A stretch of DNA of 64,000 nt from NCBI RefSeq assembly GCF_000439085.1, contig NZ_AUUA01000014.1, positions 1-64,000 of the forward strand, written 5' to 3'. Source of the stretch: Leminorella grimontii ATCC 33999 = DSM 5078. GTDB taxonomy: Bacteria; Pseudomonadota; Gammaproteobacteria; Enterobacterales; Enterobacteriaceae. Of this stretch, positions 39,087 to 47,309 are shown piece by piece (positions within the stretch are counted from its first letter, which is position 1; each line of letters starts with the position of its first letter). The notes under the pieces are model-generated. The model did not search any database and had not been told where the DNA came from. It worked only from the letters and a program-made list of their open reading frames with translations. The position numbers were made by a program, and so were the translations under genes.

Positions 39087-39884
39087 TTAAAGTGATTTAC
39101 GAACGGTTCTTTCCCTAATTCGTTCCGCCTTCGCTCCGGCCTCGGTCAAGAGCGCGCGTTCCTGACGCAGCGTATCGCGCAAGGGTTGAGCAAAGTAATC
39201 CTTCATAAAGCGAAAAACGTCTCTTTGCGTCAACCCAACGTTCAATGATGAAAAATAAAGACCAATCAAATCCTTATCCCGCCAGCGCAGAGGAACCTTA
39301 TCCCTAATCTGGGCGCGATGGAGATCGATAACCGAAATCTTCAGGCGCTCTTCATTACCGTCAAACGGCAAATGCAGTAAAAAATGGCAAATGTAGCAGT
39401 CGCGGTGGTTAATACCTCCACCGTGCATTTTTCTTACCATATTCGCAACCCGGCGGATAATCATCCTTTTTACGCGCGGCTCTGGCGGCGTGTTTATCCA
39501 TTCGGCGCAGTAATCTTCCAGGCTAACCGTTGGAGCCAGATCTCCGGTGATAATAAAAGAGGTACGACGAATTGGGTTCAATCCCTTTTCGCCAAACCCG
39601 ATGCCCTGCATGGTATCCACACCCAGTTCTTTCAGGCGGTGGATCGCTTTCCATTCTCTATCGGCACCTAAGACCGGCAGGCGAAAAGAAAGCAGGTTTT
39701 TAATCACCTCTTTTAGCGTCGTGCCATAGTGCAGCTTGAGGAAATAGCTCTTTCCCTCAAGCTCAAATCGCAGCGTCCGACGCGTCTCCAGCGCGCGGAA
39801 GACTTCCCCCTGCAGCTTTTCAACTTCATCAAAGGCGTCTTTGCCGCGCCACAGGGTAAGCAGCGGCTCTTTTAACTCAACCAT
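39087..39884 (-). CDS. waaP: LPS core heptose(I) kinase
   Basis: 265 residues, the E. coli length, from [20 protein letters not shown]. Kinase-like motifs: K50 in [11 protein letters not shown] at 160-162 with catalytic D162 in [17 protein letters not shown], and [10 protein letters not shown]. It phosphorylates heptose I; this phosphate is needed for outer-membrane integrity. Its start lies within the end of waaG, giving an eight-base overlap. Confidence 0.95.
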   Translation of the reverse strand: MVELKEPLLTLWRGKDAFDEVEKLQGEVFRALETRRTLRFELEGKSYFLKLHYGTTLKEVIKNLLSFRLPVLGADREWKAIHRLKELGVDTMQGIGFGEKGLNPIRRTSFIITGDLAPTVSLEDYCAEWINTPPEPRVKRMIIRRVANMVRKMHGGGINHRDCYICHFLLHLPFDGNEERLKISVIDLHRAQIRDKVPLRWRDKDLIGLYFSSLNVGLTQRDVFRFMKDYFAQPLRDTLRQERALLTEAGAKAERIRERTVRKSL

Positions 39885-41001
39885 TCCGATCACCTAAAAT
39901 AATATCGGCCGCTTTCTCCGGCAGGCTATAGAGATCCTCAATATCGGCATAACGGCGGGCATTTTCTCCCCATCCACGGCGAAGCTCGCCATCGTTCAAC
40001 GCACGATAGAGCGCCTTATTAAGGGCTTCCTGGCTAAACGGTCCCTGGATCACTTCTCCGCAAGCCGCGTTGGCAATGTAGTGCGCATATCCGCAAACCT
40101 CGGTTACGATAACCGGCAATCCGGCAGCAATCGCCTCAATCAGCACAATACCCGCGGCTTCCTGATATGCAGGATGCATCAGTACGTCGGCGGCGGCCAT
40201 GAGTTCGGCTACGTCGCTACGCCCCGAGAAAAAGTGAACGTTCTGTTTTATGCCAAGCTTTTCGGCCTGCGCCTCAAATCGTCCCGGTTTATCCTGCCCT
40301 ACGACGAACAATATCGTATTCTTACGAAGCGCATCCGGAAGCGCGGCCAGCGCCTCAATAGAGCGATCTACGCCCTTGCGCGTAAAATCCGAACCAACCT
40401 GTAGTAAAAGATGCTGCCCAGGTTTAATGCCGTTTTTCTCACGATAGGTTTGGTAAGCGTTCGGGATTTGCCTGTCGTATTTACGATCGGGATAGATGCC
40501 AGGAGGAAGAATGAGAAACCGTTCGTCTTCGGTTTGATAATGCTTTTTAAAATCGGCAATCTGCCTGTTGGTCAGCATAAACAGACGCGTTTTTACGCCT
40601 TTCTCAAATACGGCACGCTCAAACGCGGCATAGTGTCGATAGCGCCCGGTTAATCGGTAAAAAAAGCCTTTTTCCCGCGCTACCTTTTCTGCGTAACAGA
40701 CGTCCGCAGCATAGTAAATGTCCAGACCGGGCATTTTATTAAACCCTACGATGCGATCGACGGGATGCTGTTTTAAATGTTCGTGAACCCAGGCTGAATA
40801 TTCAGCGTTTCTTCCGTGGTTAGTATGCGACTTAACGGGAACCTTAATCACTTCAAACTCGGGTGGGCAGTCTCCTTCCCAAGACTGAACGTAAACCCGC
40901 ACGTCGTGGCCACGACCCGCAACCGTTTTAGCTACGCGCATAAAGTCGCGCTGCAGTCCGCCGAAGGGGAAATATTTATATAAGCAGAAGGCGACTCTCA
41001 T
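39877..41001 (-). CDS. waaG: LPS core glucosyltransferase I (GT4)
   Basis: 374 residues, equal to E. coli WaaG. N-terminal [72 protein letters not shown], and the donor-binding [22 protein letters not shown]. It transfers the first glucose to heptose II, starting the outer core. It overlaps waaQ by four bases and waaP by eight. Confidence 0.95.
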   Translation of the reverse strand: MRVAFCLYKYFPFGGLQRDFMRVAKTVAGRGHDVRVYVQSWEGDCPPEFEVIKVPVKSHTNHGRNAEYSAWVHEHLKQHPVDRIVGFNKMPGLDIYYAADVCYAEKVAREKGFFYRLTGRYRHYAAFERAVFEKGVKTRLFMLTNRQIADFKKHYQTEDERFLILPPGIYPDRKYDRQIPNAYQTYREKNGIKPGQHLLLQVGSDFTRKGVDRSIEALAALPDALRKNTILFVVGQDKPGRFEAQAEKLGIKQNVHFFSGRSDVAELMAAADVLMHPAYQEAAGIVLIEAIAAGLPVIVTEVCGYAHYIANAACGEVIQGPFSQEALNKALYRALNDGELRRGWGENARRYADIEDLYSLPEKAADIILGDRNG

Positions 41002-42056
41002 TCGCTCACCTCTGGCGCAATCTCCGGCAAAAGCCTCTCCGCAGCCTGAATTACGTCTATTGCAGGAATGACTGACAGATATTTCTTATTTCGATCGCGA
41101 AGATCCCGTTCAGGCATAGTCTGGTAATCCCCCGCCCAAAGAACAACGGCGTTATCCGTCCACGGCCGCCAGAAAACGCGATCCGTTGCGCCAAACAGGC
41201 AAACTACCGGCGTTTTGACCGCCGCTGAAATATGCATCGGTGCCGAATCTACACCGATAAACAGGGCCGCGTGATCTATTAGCGCGCCGAGTTCAGGAAA
41301 GCTGGTTTTCCCTGCCAGTTCAGTGACAGGCGGAGTTTTACAGCCTTGAGCAATATGGTTGATACAGGCAAGATCGTCTGCACCAGGCCCCGAAGTCAAT
41401 ACGACCTTAAGCCCCTTGGCCTGAAGCGCATCAATCACCTCAGAAAATTTTTCATCGTCCCAGCATTTAAACAGCTGGCGCGCCGTAGGCTGAATAACGA
41501 CATAGCGGCTTTCTACACCTAATGACCTAAGGCGTTGCTGTAATGATTCCCAATGCTCCGGCCTGTAGCTCATCGTAGTCGCCGTATACGGATTTTCAAT
41601 ATCTAGCGGAGCCAATGCGGACAAATTACGTTCAACGATGTGCTGCCCTGCCGTTGGTACAACGTGCGTAAAACCGCTTTTCCAAAACGCCGACTGCCGA
41701 TGGTGATAGTCCTGAGTTATTTTCATTTGGGCAGGAACGAAACGCACCAGCAGCGCCACCATCCACTGATCGGTCAAGTTTACAATCAGATCGTAGCGAT
41801 TAGCCCGTAGCGTTTTAATAAGAGACAGGAAGTTACTCACCTTTTCTCCCGCTCCGCTTCCCTTATTTTTTATTCCGTAAAGTGCGTTAATCTCTGGATT
41901 TTCTGACAGAATCGGCATCGTGTCCTGATAAAGCAGTACGTCAACCTTCGCATCTGGATATTGTCGCTTAAGCGTGCTGATAACCGGCGTTGTCAGCAAC
42001 ATGTCGCCATGAAAACGCATTTTGATGATAAGAATTCGTTTAAATCGCTTATCCAC
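40998..42056 (-). CDS. waaQ: LPS heptosyltransferase III (GT9)
   Basis: 352 residues starting at a GTG. GT9 landmarks are RILIIKMRFHGDMLLTTPVI at the N-terminus, the ADP-heptose site ELAGKTSFPELGALI and the FIGVDSAPMHISAAV with CLFGATD. It adds the side-branch heptose to heptose II. First gene of the operon, downstream of an extended -10 promoter and a JUMPstart leader. Confidence 0.93.
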   Translation of the reverse strand: MDKRFKRILIIKMRFHGDMLLTTPVISTLKRQYPDAKVDVLLYQDTMPILSENPEINALYGIKNKGSGAGEKVSNFLSLIKTLRANRYDLIVNLTDQWMVALLVRFVPAQMKITQDYHHRQSAFWKSGFTHVVPTAGQHIVERNLSALAPLDIENPYTATTMSYRPEHWESLQQRLRSLGVESRYVVIQPTARQLFKCWDDEKFSEVIDALQAKGLKVVLTSGPGADDLACINHIAQGCKTPPVTELAGKTSFPELGALIDHAALFIGVDSAPMHISAAVKTPVVCLFGATDRVFWRPWTDNAVVLWAGDYQTMPERDLRDRNKKYLSVIPAIDVIQAAERLLPEIAPEVSE

Positions 42057-42101
42057 TAGAGGCTCTTTATCATTGATAATAGAAGAAAATATTGAGAAAA
42101 A

Positions 42102-42147
42102 GGCACGCTACCGCCCCAGGCTTTACGGCTGCCCGAACGCTACCGCC
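42102..42147 (-). promoter_or_regulatory. JUMPstart element with ops site (RfaH recruitment)
   Basis: On the minus strand 42115-42102 reads GGCGGTAGCGTGCC, a perfect ops element, preceded by GCCGTAAAGCCTGG, matching the JUMPstart consensus. A second GGCGGTAGCG copy lies upstream at 42147-42136. The ops hairpin pauses RNA polymerase and recruits RfaH, allowing read-through of the long AT-rich waa operon. It lies 46 bases before the waaQ start. Confidence 0.92.
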
Positions 42148-42190
42148 GTTCACTATTTGAACGACTATACCCTTTCTGATTCGTAGCCAT

Positions 42191-42199
42191 ATTATACCA
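42191..42199 (-). promoter_or_regulatory. Extended -10 promoter of the waa operon
   Basis: The minus strand reads TGGTATAAT, a perfect -10 hexamer with the TGn extension, about 45 bases upstream of the JUMPstart. No good -35 hexamer is visible, as is usual for extended -10 promoters. Confidence 0.65.
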
Positions 42200-42448
42200 G
42201 CAAAGGGGGCTTTTCTTATTTAAAAAGAAATCAGTACCCGTAGCTCCCGTAGGGCCGGGCTATCGAACAAACTCAACGTAGCAAAGCGGGTTACCCATGT
42301 TTCTTGCAAAAAAATAGGAGGAAGCGCTGATAACCCTCTCCGCCTGGCCCGCAGCGAGGAATTATATAATGAATAGCGTCGGGTGTAAGCAACAAAAGCC
42401 CTGCGCGGCTCAGGCGTCCGAAGCCGGGCCCGAAGCGGGGAACCGATA

Positions 42449-42488
42449 TGGCCAAATATTTATACGCGTAGCGCTAAATATTTGGCCA
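42449..42488. terminator. Long perfect hairpin downstream of inaA
   Basis: TGGCCAAATATTTA (42449-42462) and TAAATATTTGGCCA (42475-42488) are exact inverted copies with a 12-base loop, 27 bases after the inaA stop. Likely the inaA terminator, though no T run follows. Confidence 0.55.
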
Positions 42489-42515
42489 CTGAAAGATGTG
42501 AATCTTTTTATAGAA

Positions 42516-43166
42516 CTACAGCGACCAATAGTAGTCCTTCACGTACTGCCAGTCCTCTTTGGGTATCGGCGAGAGGTATTTTTCCAACTGCTGAAAATCG
42601 TGGCGAATCGCGTTGGCTCTGCGCCAACGGCGGCGGCCCTTCTCTAAATCGATAAACCCGGCCTGGGCTTCACCCTGCGTATTAACAAATATGTGGCGCA
42701 CATAACAGCACCCGTGCTGACGCCCGATGCTGTGCATCTTTTTAAACGCATGCGCCACCGCCCGCAGCATGGCAAAGCGCACTTCGTCAGGATAAGGCGT
42801 CTTTTGGTGCCGTTCATACCAGAGATCAATGCTGACAAATCCCGTTAAGTCTTCCGTTACCAGCAGCGCCCGCCACTCGCCGTCAATTTTTAGCGCCTTG
42901 CCATAGACGATGGTGGGCACAAGGACGCCGACTTTAGCCAGCGCGTTGATAACCTCCATCTCCCTGACGATTGTCGGCCGCCCGAACGGATAGCGTAAAG
43001 AGTGGAACAAATGCTGGGTCATGCGCTTGACGTACAGAACTTTGCCATCTTTAACGATCCGCTGAACGCCGCTCATCCCCTTACGGCGAACGTTGGGTTC
43101 TTCGACCCAGTCGCCTTCCGTAGCCCACCACGATTGAAACTCCAATAATTCCTGTTCAGAACGCAT
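42516..43166 (-). CDS. inaA: InaA-like lipopolysaccharide-kinase-fold protein
   Basis: 216 residues, equal to E. coli InaA, starting MRSEQELLEFQSWWATEGDW. Nearly collinear throughout: NVRRKGMSGVQRI, LYVKRMTQHLFHSLRYPFGRPTIVREMEVI, RQHGCCYVRHIFVN and FIDLEKGRRRWRR. The Kdo/WaaP kinase-like fold is retained, with GRQHGCCYVRH in place of the HRD loop, so catalysis is doubtful. In E. coli it is weak-acid inducible and in the mar/sox regulon. Here it lies next to waa and eptC; InaA in E. coli is elsewhere. Confidence 0.9.
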   Translation of the reverse strand: MRSEQELLEFQSWWATEGDWVEEPNVRRKGMSGVQRIVKDGKVLYVKRMTQHLFHSLRYPFGRPTIVREMEVINALAKVGVLVPTIVYGKALKIDGEWRALLVTEDLTGFVSIDLWYERHQKTPYPDEVRFAMLRAVAHAFKKMHSIGRQHGCCYVRHIFVNTQGEAQAGFIDLEKGRRRWRRANAIRHDFQQLEKYLSPIPKEDWQYVKDYYWSL

Positions 43167-43591
43167 AACCACCACTCTTTTTATGATCCCTCATTAGAGG
43201 GGCATAAGATTATCAGGAGTCGCCCCAATTCGATGAGATCTAGATCTAATCGCAATACACGTCAGAGTGTAGCTGTAAAAAATAGGCCCTGATAATTTAG
43301 CTTTAAATAAGGTAATCGCTATTTAGCTCATCAAAACGGTCATTCTTTACAAAAACACAATAATAATCTTTAGTTATAATAATATAGAACTATTATGCCA
43401 TAGCAAACTCAAACCATGGCGTTACCCCCGCATTGGCAAAGGTAACCCGTGGAACGAGTGGGAAACTTCACGCGAAAAATATCCACCAACCGCATTTTAA
43501 TCTTGAGCTTCACGAAGAGAGAGAGGCGTTAAGCTTTGATTAAGAATTGGCACCTAATCTTGCAAGGTTTTTTATCCTACAGGCGAACTTT
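43167..43591. other. inaA/eptC divergent region
   Basis: 425 bases between divergent genes. A self-complementary AGATCTAGATCT lies at 43236-43247 in the inaA-proximal part, and a GTTACC/GGTAAC pair at 43421/43441. AT-rich 43360-43400 could carry the eptC promoter. No gene seen. Confidence 0.45.
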
Positions 43592-45295
43592 ATGATGTCT
43601 TTGACAGAACGGACCAAGCCTTCTTTTAGCTGGTCGGCCCTTTTCTGGGTGCTGATTTACTTTTGGTTTTTTTCCACCGCGCTCCAGCTCACTATTTTAA
43701 TTACCGGCTACAGTGGAACAACCGGCCTGCGCGACTCGCTGCTCTACAGCTCGCTGTGGCTTATCCCTGTTTTCCTGTTCCCGAATAAAACCAAAACGAT
43801 AGCCGCTGTTATAGGCGTCGTGCTGTGGGCGGCTTCCGCCTGCGCGTTGGCTTATTTTGTCATTTACGGTCAGGAATTCTCTCAAAGCGTTCTGTTTACC
43901 ATGTTTGAGACCAACGCGAACGAAGCGAGCGAATACGCAAGCCAGTACTTCAGCTTCAAGCTGCTGGCCGTGCTGGTGCTTTATACCGCGGCCGCAATAT
44001 TCCTCTGGACGCGGCTGCGTCCGGTTTATATTCCCGGCCACTGGCGCCAGGTTGTTCCCTTCGCTCTGCTGTACGGGCTTATTCTCCATCCCCTGATCGT
44101 ATCCAGCTCCGCGCACCTGGCTTCCCGCATGGAACCTGCAGCTCCCTGGCAGATGCTTATGGGCTATGTGAAGTACCAACAGCAGCTAAGCAGCCTTAAC
44201 AGCCTGCTCGATCAGAATAACGCGCTGCCGCCGCTGAAAAATCTTAAAGACAGCACCGGAGAAGCGCCGAGAACGCTGGTGTTAGTGATAGGTGAATCCA
44301 CCCAGCGCGGGCATATGAGCCTTTACGGCTATCCTCGCGAAACGACGCCGGAATTGGACGCTATGCACAAAGCAGATCCCAATCTGACGGTGTTTAACGA
44401 CGTCGTGACGTCACGCCCCTACACGATTGAAATCCTTCAGCAGGCGCTGACCTTTGCCGATGAACAGCATCCCGATGAGTATCTGACCAAGCCGTCGCTG
44501 ATGAACATGATGAAGCAGGCGGGTTACAAAACCTTCTGGATAACCAATCAGCAGACCATGACCAAGCGCAACACTATGCTGACGGTATTCTCAAAGCAGA
44601 CGGACGTTCAGTACTATATGAACCAGCAGCGCACTCAGAGCGCCCGTGAATACGACACCAACGTCTTGGATCCGTTTAAAGAAGTGCTGGCCGACCCGGC
44701 GCCTAAAAAGTTTATTATCGTCCACCTGTTGGGTACGCACCTGAACTACAAGTACCGCTATCCGGAAGACTGGGGCAAGTTTGATGGTAAAACGGAGCAC
44801 GCGCCGGCCGGGCTCTCCGCCGACAGGCTTGAGTCTTACAACGACTACGACAACGCTAACCTGTTCAATGACCACGTCGTGGCGTCGCTGATTAAGGACT
44901 ATAAAGCCACGGATCCGAACGGATTCCTACTGTACTTCTCCGATCACGGCGAAGAAGTCTACGATACGCCGCCGCACGACATTCAGGGTCGCAACGAGAA
45001 GCAGCCGACACGCCATATGTACACCGTGCCGTTTATCGTATGGACGTCGCCAACCTGGCAGGCCTCGCACCCGCGCGATCTAAAAGGCTACGTTGACAGG
45101 AAGTACAGCAGCGCGCAGCTTATTCACACTTGGTCCGATCTGGCCGGCCTAAGCTACGAGGGCTACGACGCCACGCGCTCTCTGACCAGCCCGGAATTTA
45201 AGGAAGCAACCCGCTGGATTGGCGACCCGTACGCGAAAAACGAGCTGCGAGATTATGACAAGCTGCCGTATGGGGATCAGGTGGCGAATCAGTAG
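43592..45295 (+). CDS. eptC: Phosphoethanolamine transferase for LPS core heptose I (EptC/CptA)
   Basis: 567 residues from MMSLTERTKPSFSW (AGGCGA upstream); the open frame begins at 43547. Five N-terminal membrane helices, then a periplasmic sulfatase-fold domain with nucleophile T237 in LVIGESTQRGHMSLYGYPR, SRPYTIEILQQALTFA and metal site FSDHGEEVYDTPPH. Collinear with E. coli CptA (577 aa). It moves phosphoethanolamine from phosphatidylethanolamine to phosphorylated heptose I, the WaaP product. E. coli has it far from waa. Confidence 0.95.
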   Translation: MMSLTERTKPSFSWSALFWVLIYFWFFSTALQLTILITGYSGTTGLRDSLLYSSLWLIPVFLFPNKTKTIAAVIGVVLWAASACALAYFVIYGQEFSQSVLFTMFETNANEASEYASQYFSFKLLAVLVLYTAAAIFLWTRLRPVYIPGHWRQVVPFALLYGLILHPLIVSSSAHLASRMEPAAPWQMLMGYVKYQQQLSSLNSLLDQNNALPPLKNLKDSTGEAPRTLVLVIGESTQRGHMSLYGYPRETTPELDAMHKADPNLTVFNDVVTSRPYTIEILQQALTFADEQHPDEYLTKPSLMNMMKQAGYKTFWITNQQTMTKRNTMLTVFSKQTDVQYYMNQQRTQSAREYDTNVLDPFKEVLADPAPKKFIIVHLLGTHLNYKYRYPEDWGKFDGKTEHAPAGLSADRLESYNDYDNANLFNDHVVASLIKDYKATDPNGFLLYFSDHGEEVYDTPPHDIQGRNEKQPTRHMYTVPFIVWTSPTWQASHPRDLKGYVDRKYSSAQLIHTWSDLAGLSYEGYDATRSLTSPEFKEATRWIGDPYAKNELRDYDKLPYGDQVANQ

Positions 45296-45330
45296 AGTAG
45301 TTATTTACTCTGATTAAAATAAAAACAAGT

Positions 45331-45360
45331 GGGGCCGACGACATTCGGCCTCGTTTTTAT
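45331..45360. terminator. Terminator of eptC
   Basis: GGGGCCGA (45331-45338) pairs with TCGGCCTC (45345-45352), followed by GTTTTTATTT; the T run contains the stop codon of the convergent gene. Confidence 0.8.
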
Positions 45361-45824
45361 TTCCCGCGCTCTAAGTCTTCCTGCGCCAAAAACGTGACAA
45401 AATAATTAGTTCCATTGGGTAAATAACGCCTAAAGTCCTCAGCCGCTTCCAGAACCTCTAGGTTGAGCGCCCCCTCACCTCGAACGATCGCCTGCTCCAA
45501 TAACGCAGGACTATGCGCAATGGCTTCCAATAGACGTCGGTAGAGCCAGTCATCCTCATAGTCGAACAGACCCAAGCAGCTTAACGTCTCAACTACGGGA
45601 AGAAAATGAGCTTCCAGCCATGAAGGTGATATTTGCCACAGCTGGCGCCTTGCATAACAAATATTCTCAACGTGCGAACTCTCAAAAAGCGCCAATAAAA
45701 ACGCAATCACGTCCTGAATCGTTGACTTATCCAACTCTGGCAACATTTTCATGTTATCCGCTATGTTGGGATAAATAAGGTTCAGCTCACGTTGGTTTCG
45801 TTCAGAATACCATTCCGTTTCCAT
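45357..45824 (-). CDS. Uncharacterised soluble protein
   Basis: 155 residues, acidic, no signal peptide or membrane segment; I do not recognise a family. Helical, leucine-rich segments (STIQDVIAFLLALFESSHVENICYARR, WLEAHFLPVVETLSCLGLFDYEDDWLYRRLLEAI) suggest an all-alpha fold. Some small proteins of this type occur as immunity proteins, but no toxin gene is adjacent, so no role is proposed. It has normal GC for the window and its stop overlaps the eptC terminator T run. Confidence 0.65.
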   Translation of the reverse strand: METEWYSERNQRELNLIYPNIADNMKMLPELDKSTIQDVIAFLLALFESSHVENICYARRQLWQISPSWLEAHFLPVVETLSCLGLFDYEDDWLYRRLLEAIAHSPALLEQAIVRGEGALNLEVLEAAEDFRRYLPNGTNYFVTFLAQEDLERGK

Positions 45825-45894
45825 ATTCTGTCCTTAATACTTTCACGCTTTCCATGCAAAAACACTCTCTATTAAAACAACAAGAAGAGCGCCG

Positions 45895-46227
45895 CTACTC
45901 CCCCATCCTCAACCAAAACCGCGCCTGACAGGTATTGCTAAACGCCTTCCGCTTTGGCTGAACGTCAATCCCTGCGCTGTTTAGAACGTCATAGCTTATC
46001 CAACATTCGGCGCATACGCCCTCAGACTCCAGCGCTGCACAGACGTCGTCTATTTCTACGACGCGGCGCAGCACGACGCCGTCGCAAAACCGATAGGTTT
46101 CTTCGCATACGTCAACGTTCACGCCGCCGTCCTGATAGCTATCGCGGCGTACCTCCTTTTTCTCGACATAAATCTTGCCTCCCGGCTTATCCAGCGCCCG
46201 GGCATAGGTAACTAAGGAAACCGCCAT
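45895..46227 (-). CDS. Uncharacterised small cysteine-containing protein
   Basis: 110 residues, no signal peptide, five cysteines (CEETYRFCDG, VCAALESEGVCAECWISYD, NTCQARF), which could be metal-binding or simply intracellular thiols. No family recognised. It lies 70 bases upstream of the 155-residue gene on the same strand and divergent from the DUF134-NifX pair. Confidence 0.55.
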   Translation of the reverse strand: MAVSLVTYARALDKPGGKIYVEKKEVRRDSYQDGGVNVDVCEETYRFCDGVVLRRVVEIDDVCAALESEGVCAECWISYDVLNSAGIDVQPKRKAFSNTCQARFWLRMGE

Positions 46228-46308
46228 CGCCTGACCTCGGAAAGAATACGAACTTTAGTTTAACGCAGTTTGGCAGCGTTTGAAGAATGAAAAATGGGAA
46301 CATTTTAC

Positions 46309-46352
46309 TGGCATATGCCATAAACAGGGCGTATGTTATATAGCATATGCCA
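46309..46352 (+). promoter_or_regulatory. Twin palindromic operator upstream of the DUF134 gene
   Basis: TGGCATATGCCA (46309-46320) is a perfect 12-base palindrome; TAGCATATGCCA (46341-46352) is a second copy with one change, 32 bases (about three helical turns) away. An AT-rich TATGTTATATAG between them could be the -10 region. The second copy ends 13 bases before the start of a helix-turn-helix gene, suggesting autoregulation. Confidence 0.6.
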
Positions 46353-46365
46353 ATAAGGAGACGCT

Positions 46366-46671
46366 ATGCCACGCCCTAAAATCCCGAGAAAAGTCTGCGG
46401 TCAGCCGGCCAATACCTGCTTTAAACCCAACGGAATTCCTATGCGGCTGCTGGATGAAGTACCGCTCGCAGAAGATGAATTCGAGGCCCTGAGGCTGGTG
46501 GACTATCTCGGCATGCAGCAGCAGGAGGCCGCCGTGGAAATGGGCGTATCTCGTCAGACGCTGGCTAACATCCTGAAAACGGCCCGCTTCAAGGTGATCG
46601 AGTGCCTCTCTCAGGGGAAGGCGCTGATAATGAATTATAACGCTGAAGAAAAACAGGAGGATCGTGAATGA
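46366..46671 (+). CDS. DUF134 family DNA-binding protein
   Basis: 101 residues beginning MPRPKIPRKVCGQPANTCFKP, preceded by AAGGAGACGCT. The DUF134 signature includes EDEFEALRLVDYLGMQQQEAA and a sigma-70 region-4-like helix-turn-helix, EAAVEMGVSRQTLANILKTARFKV (about residues 53-76). Cysteines 11 and 17 are conserved in the family and may bind metal. Its stop overlaps the start of the NifX-like gene (ATGA), a pairing common in anaerobes. Confidence 0.85.
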   Translation: MPRPKIPRKVCGQPANTCFKPNGIPMRLLDEVPLAEDEFEALRLVDYLGMQQQEAAVEMGVSRQTLANILKTARFKVIECLSQGKALIMNYNAEEKQEDRE

Positions 46672-47132
46672 TCACTGCAATTCCCGTAATGAAAGAGCAT
46701 ATTGCCGGCCACTTTACCAAAGCGGAAAACTTCATTTTTATCAACGCGGAAGGCCGCGTCGTATGCCACCACATTAATCCTGCCCGCGAAGGCGGCTGTG
46801 CAGAAAAAAAAGCGCTGCTAAACATGCTGCGACGTCAAAACACACGGCGGGTCATCGTCCGCCATATCGGCGAACGCATGCTTGGAAAGCTGCTTTCTCA
46901 AGACCTGTCGGTCTTTAAAACCCGCAGTGGAAATATTGACGTTCAGGCGCTGTGCTCCACCAGCCTTGAAGGATTAACACCGTTGACGGACGCCCAACAG
47001 GGAGAACGCTCTCCCAACTATGAAGCCAAACAGGCCGCAGGCGGCGGCTGCGGGTGCAGCCACGAAGACGGCGAGCATGACCACGGCCATTGCCATCGCA
47101 GCGACGGTAAGCGCTGCTGTGAATCTCATTAA
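46668..47132 (+). CDS. NifX/NifB-type (dinitrogenase iron-molybdenum cofactor) domain protein
   Basis: 154 residues. The N-terminal 105 match the Nif_FeMo-cofactor-like domain of NifX, NafY and MTH1175: ITAIPVMKEHIAGHFTKAENF, NPAREGGCAEKKALL and GERMLGKLLSQDLSVF. The C-terminal tail is rich in Cys and His (GGGCGCSHEDGEHDHGHCH, then CC), suited to binding a metal. No nitrogenase genes are in the window, so a metal or cluster carrier role is inferred. Translationally coupled to the DUF134 gene. Confidence 0.82.
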   Translation: MITAIPVMKEHIAGHFTKAENFIFINAEGRVVCHHINPAREGGCAEKKALLNMLRRQNTRRVIVRHIGERMLGKLLSQDLSVFKTRSGNIDVQALCSTSLEGLTPLTDAQQGERSPNYEAKQAAGGGCGCSHEDGEHDHGHCHRSDGKRCCESH

Positions 47133-47149
47133 ACAGATATACAAAGCTT

Positions 47150-47197
47150 CCCGTCCGCACCAACTTCCCGGATAATTACGATAAGTTCGCGGACGGG
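47150..47197 (+). other. Long imperfect hairpin between the NifX-like gene and the macroglobulin gene
   Basis: CCCGTCCGC (47150-47158) with GCGGACGGG (47189-47197), and inside it AACTT (47162-47166) with AAGTT (47183-47187): 14 pairs with a small asymmetric loop. No T run follows. It could be a terminator or a leader structure. Confidence 0.55.
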
Positions 47198-47309
47198 TAT
47201 GGCCAGTTCTCCATAACTTCACACGCGCTTCATATTGGCTTGGCAAACTACGCTGACCCAAATCATGCCTTTCGTTCTCGGCCTGCGGCATTTAAAGGAT
47301 TATTGCTCT

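Larger units (their letters stand above)
42057..42515. other. waaQ/inaA intergenic region
   Basis: 459 bases. It holds, on the minus strand, the waa promoter and JUMPstart leader, and near inaA a long perfect AT-rich hairpin (42449-42488). Between 42205 and 42445 I see no gene; the stretch is partly GC-rich with several small repeats of GGGC/GCCC and could carry a leader or small RNA, without direct support. Confidence 0.5.

Noticed and set aside
42205..42445. A second tRNA end or attachment-site copy closing a pheV island
   Set aside because: I looked by eye for a repeat of the tRNA-Phe 3' end around the waa locus and inaA and did not see one; no integrase gene is visible.
46668..47132. Evidence of nitrogen fixation from a NifX-type gene
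   Set aside because: The domain is widespread in non-fixing bacteria, and no nitrogenase or nif assembly gene is in the window.
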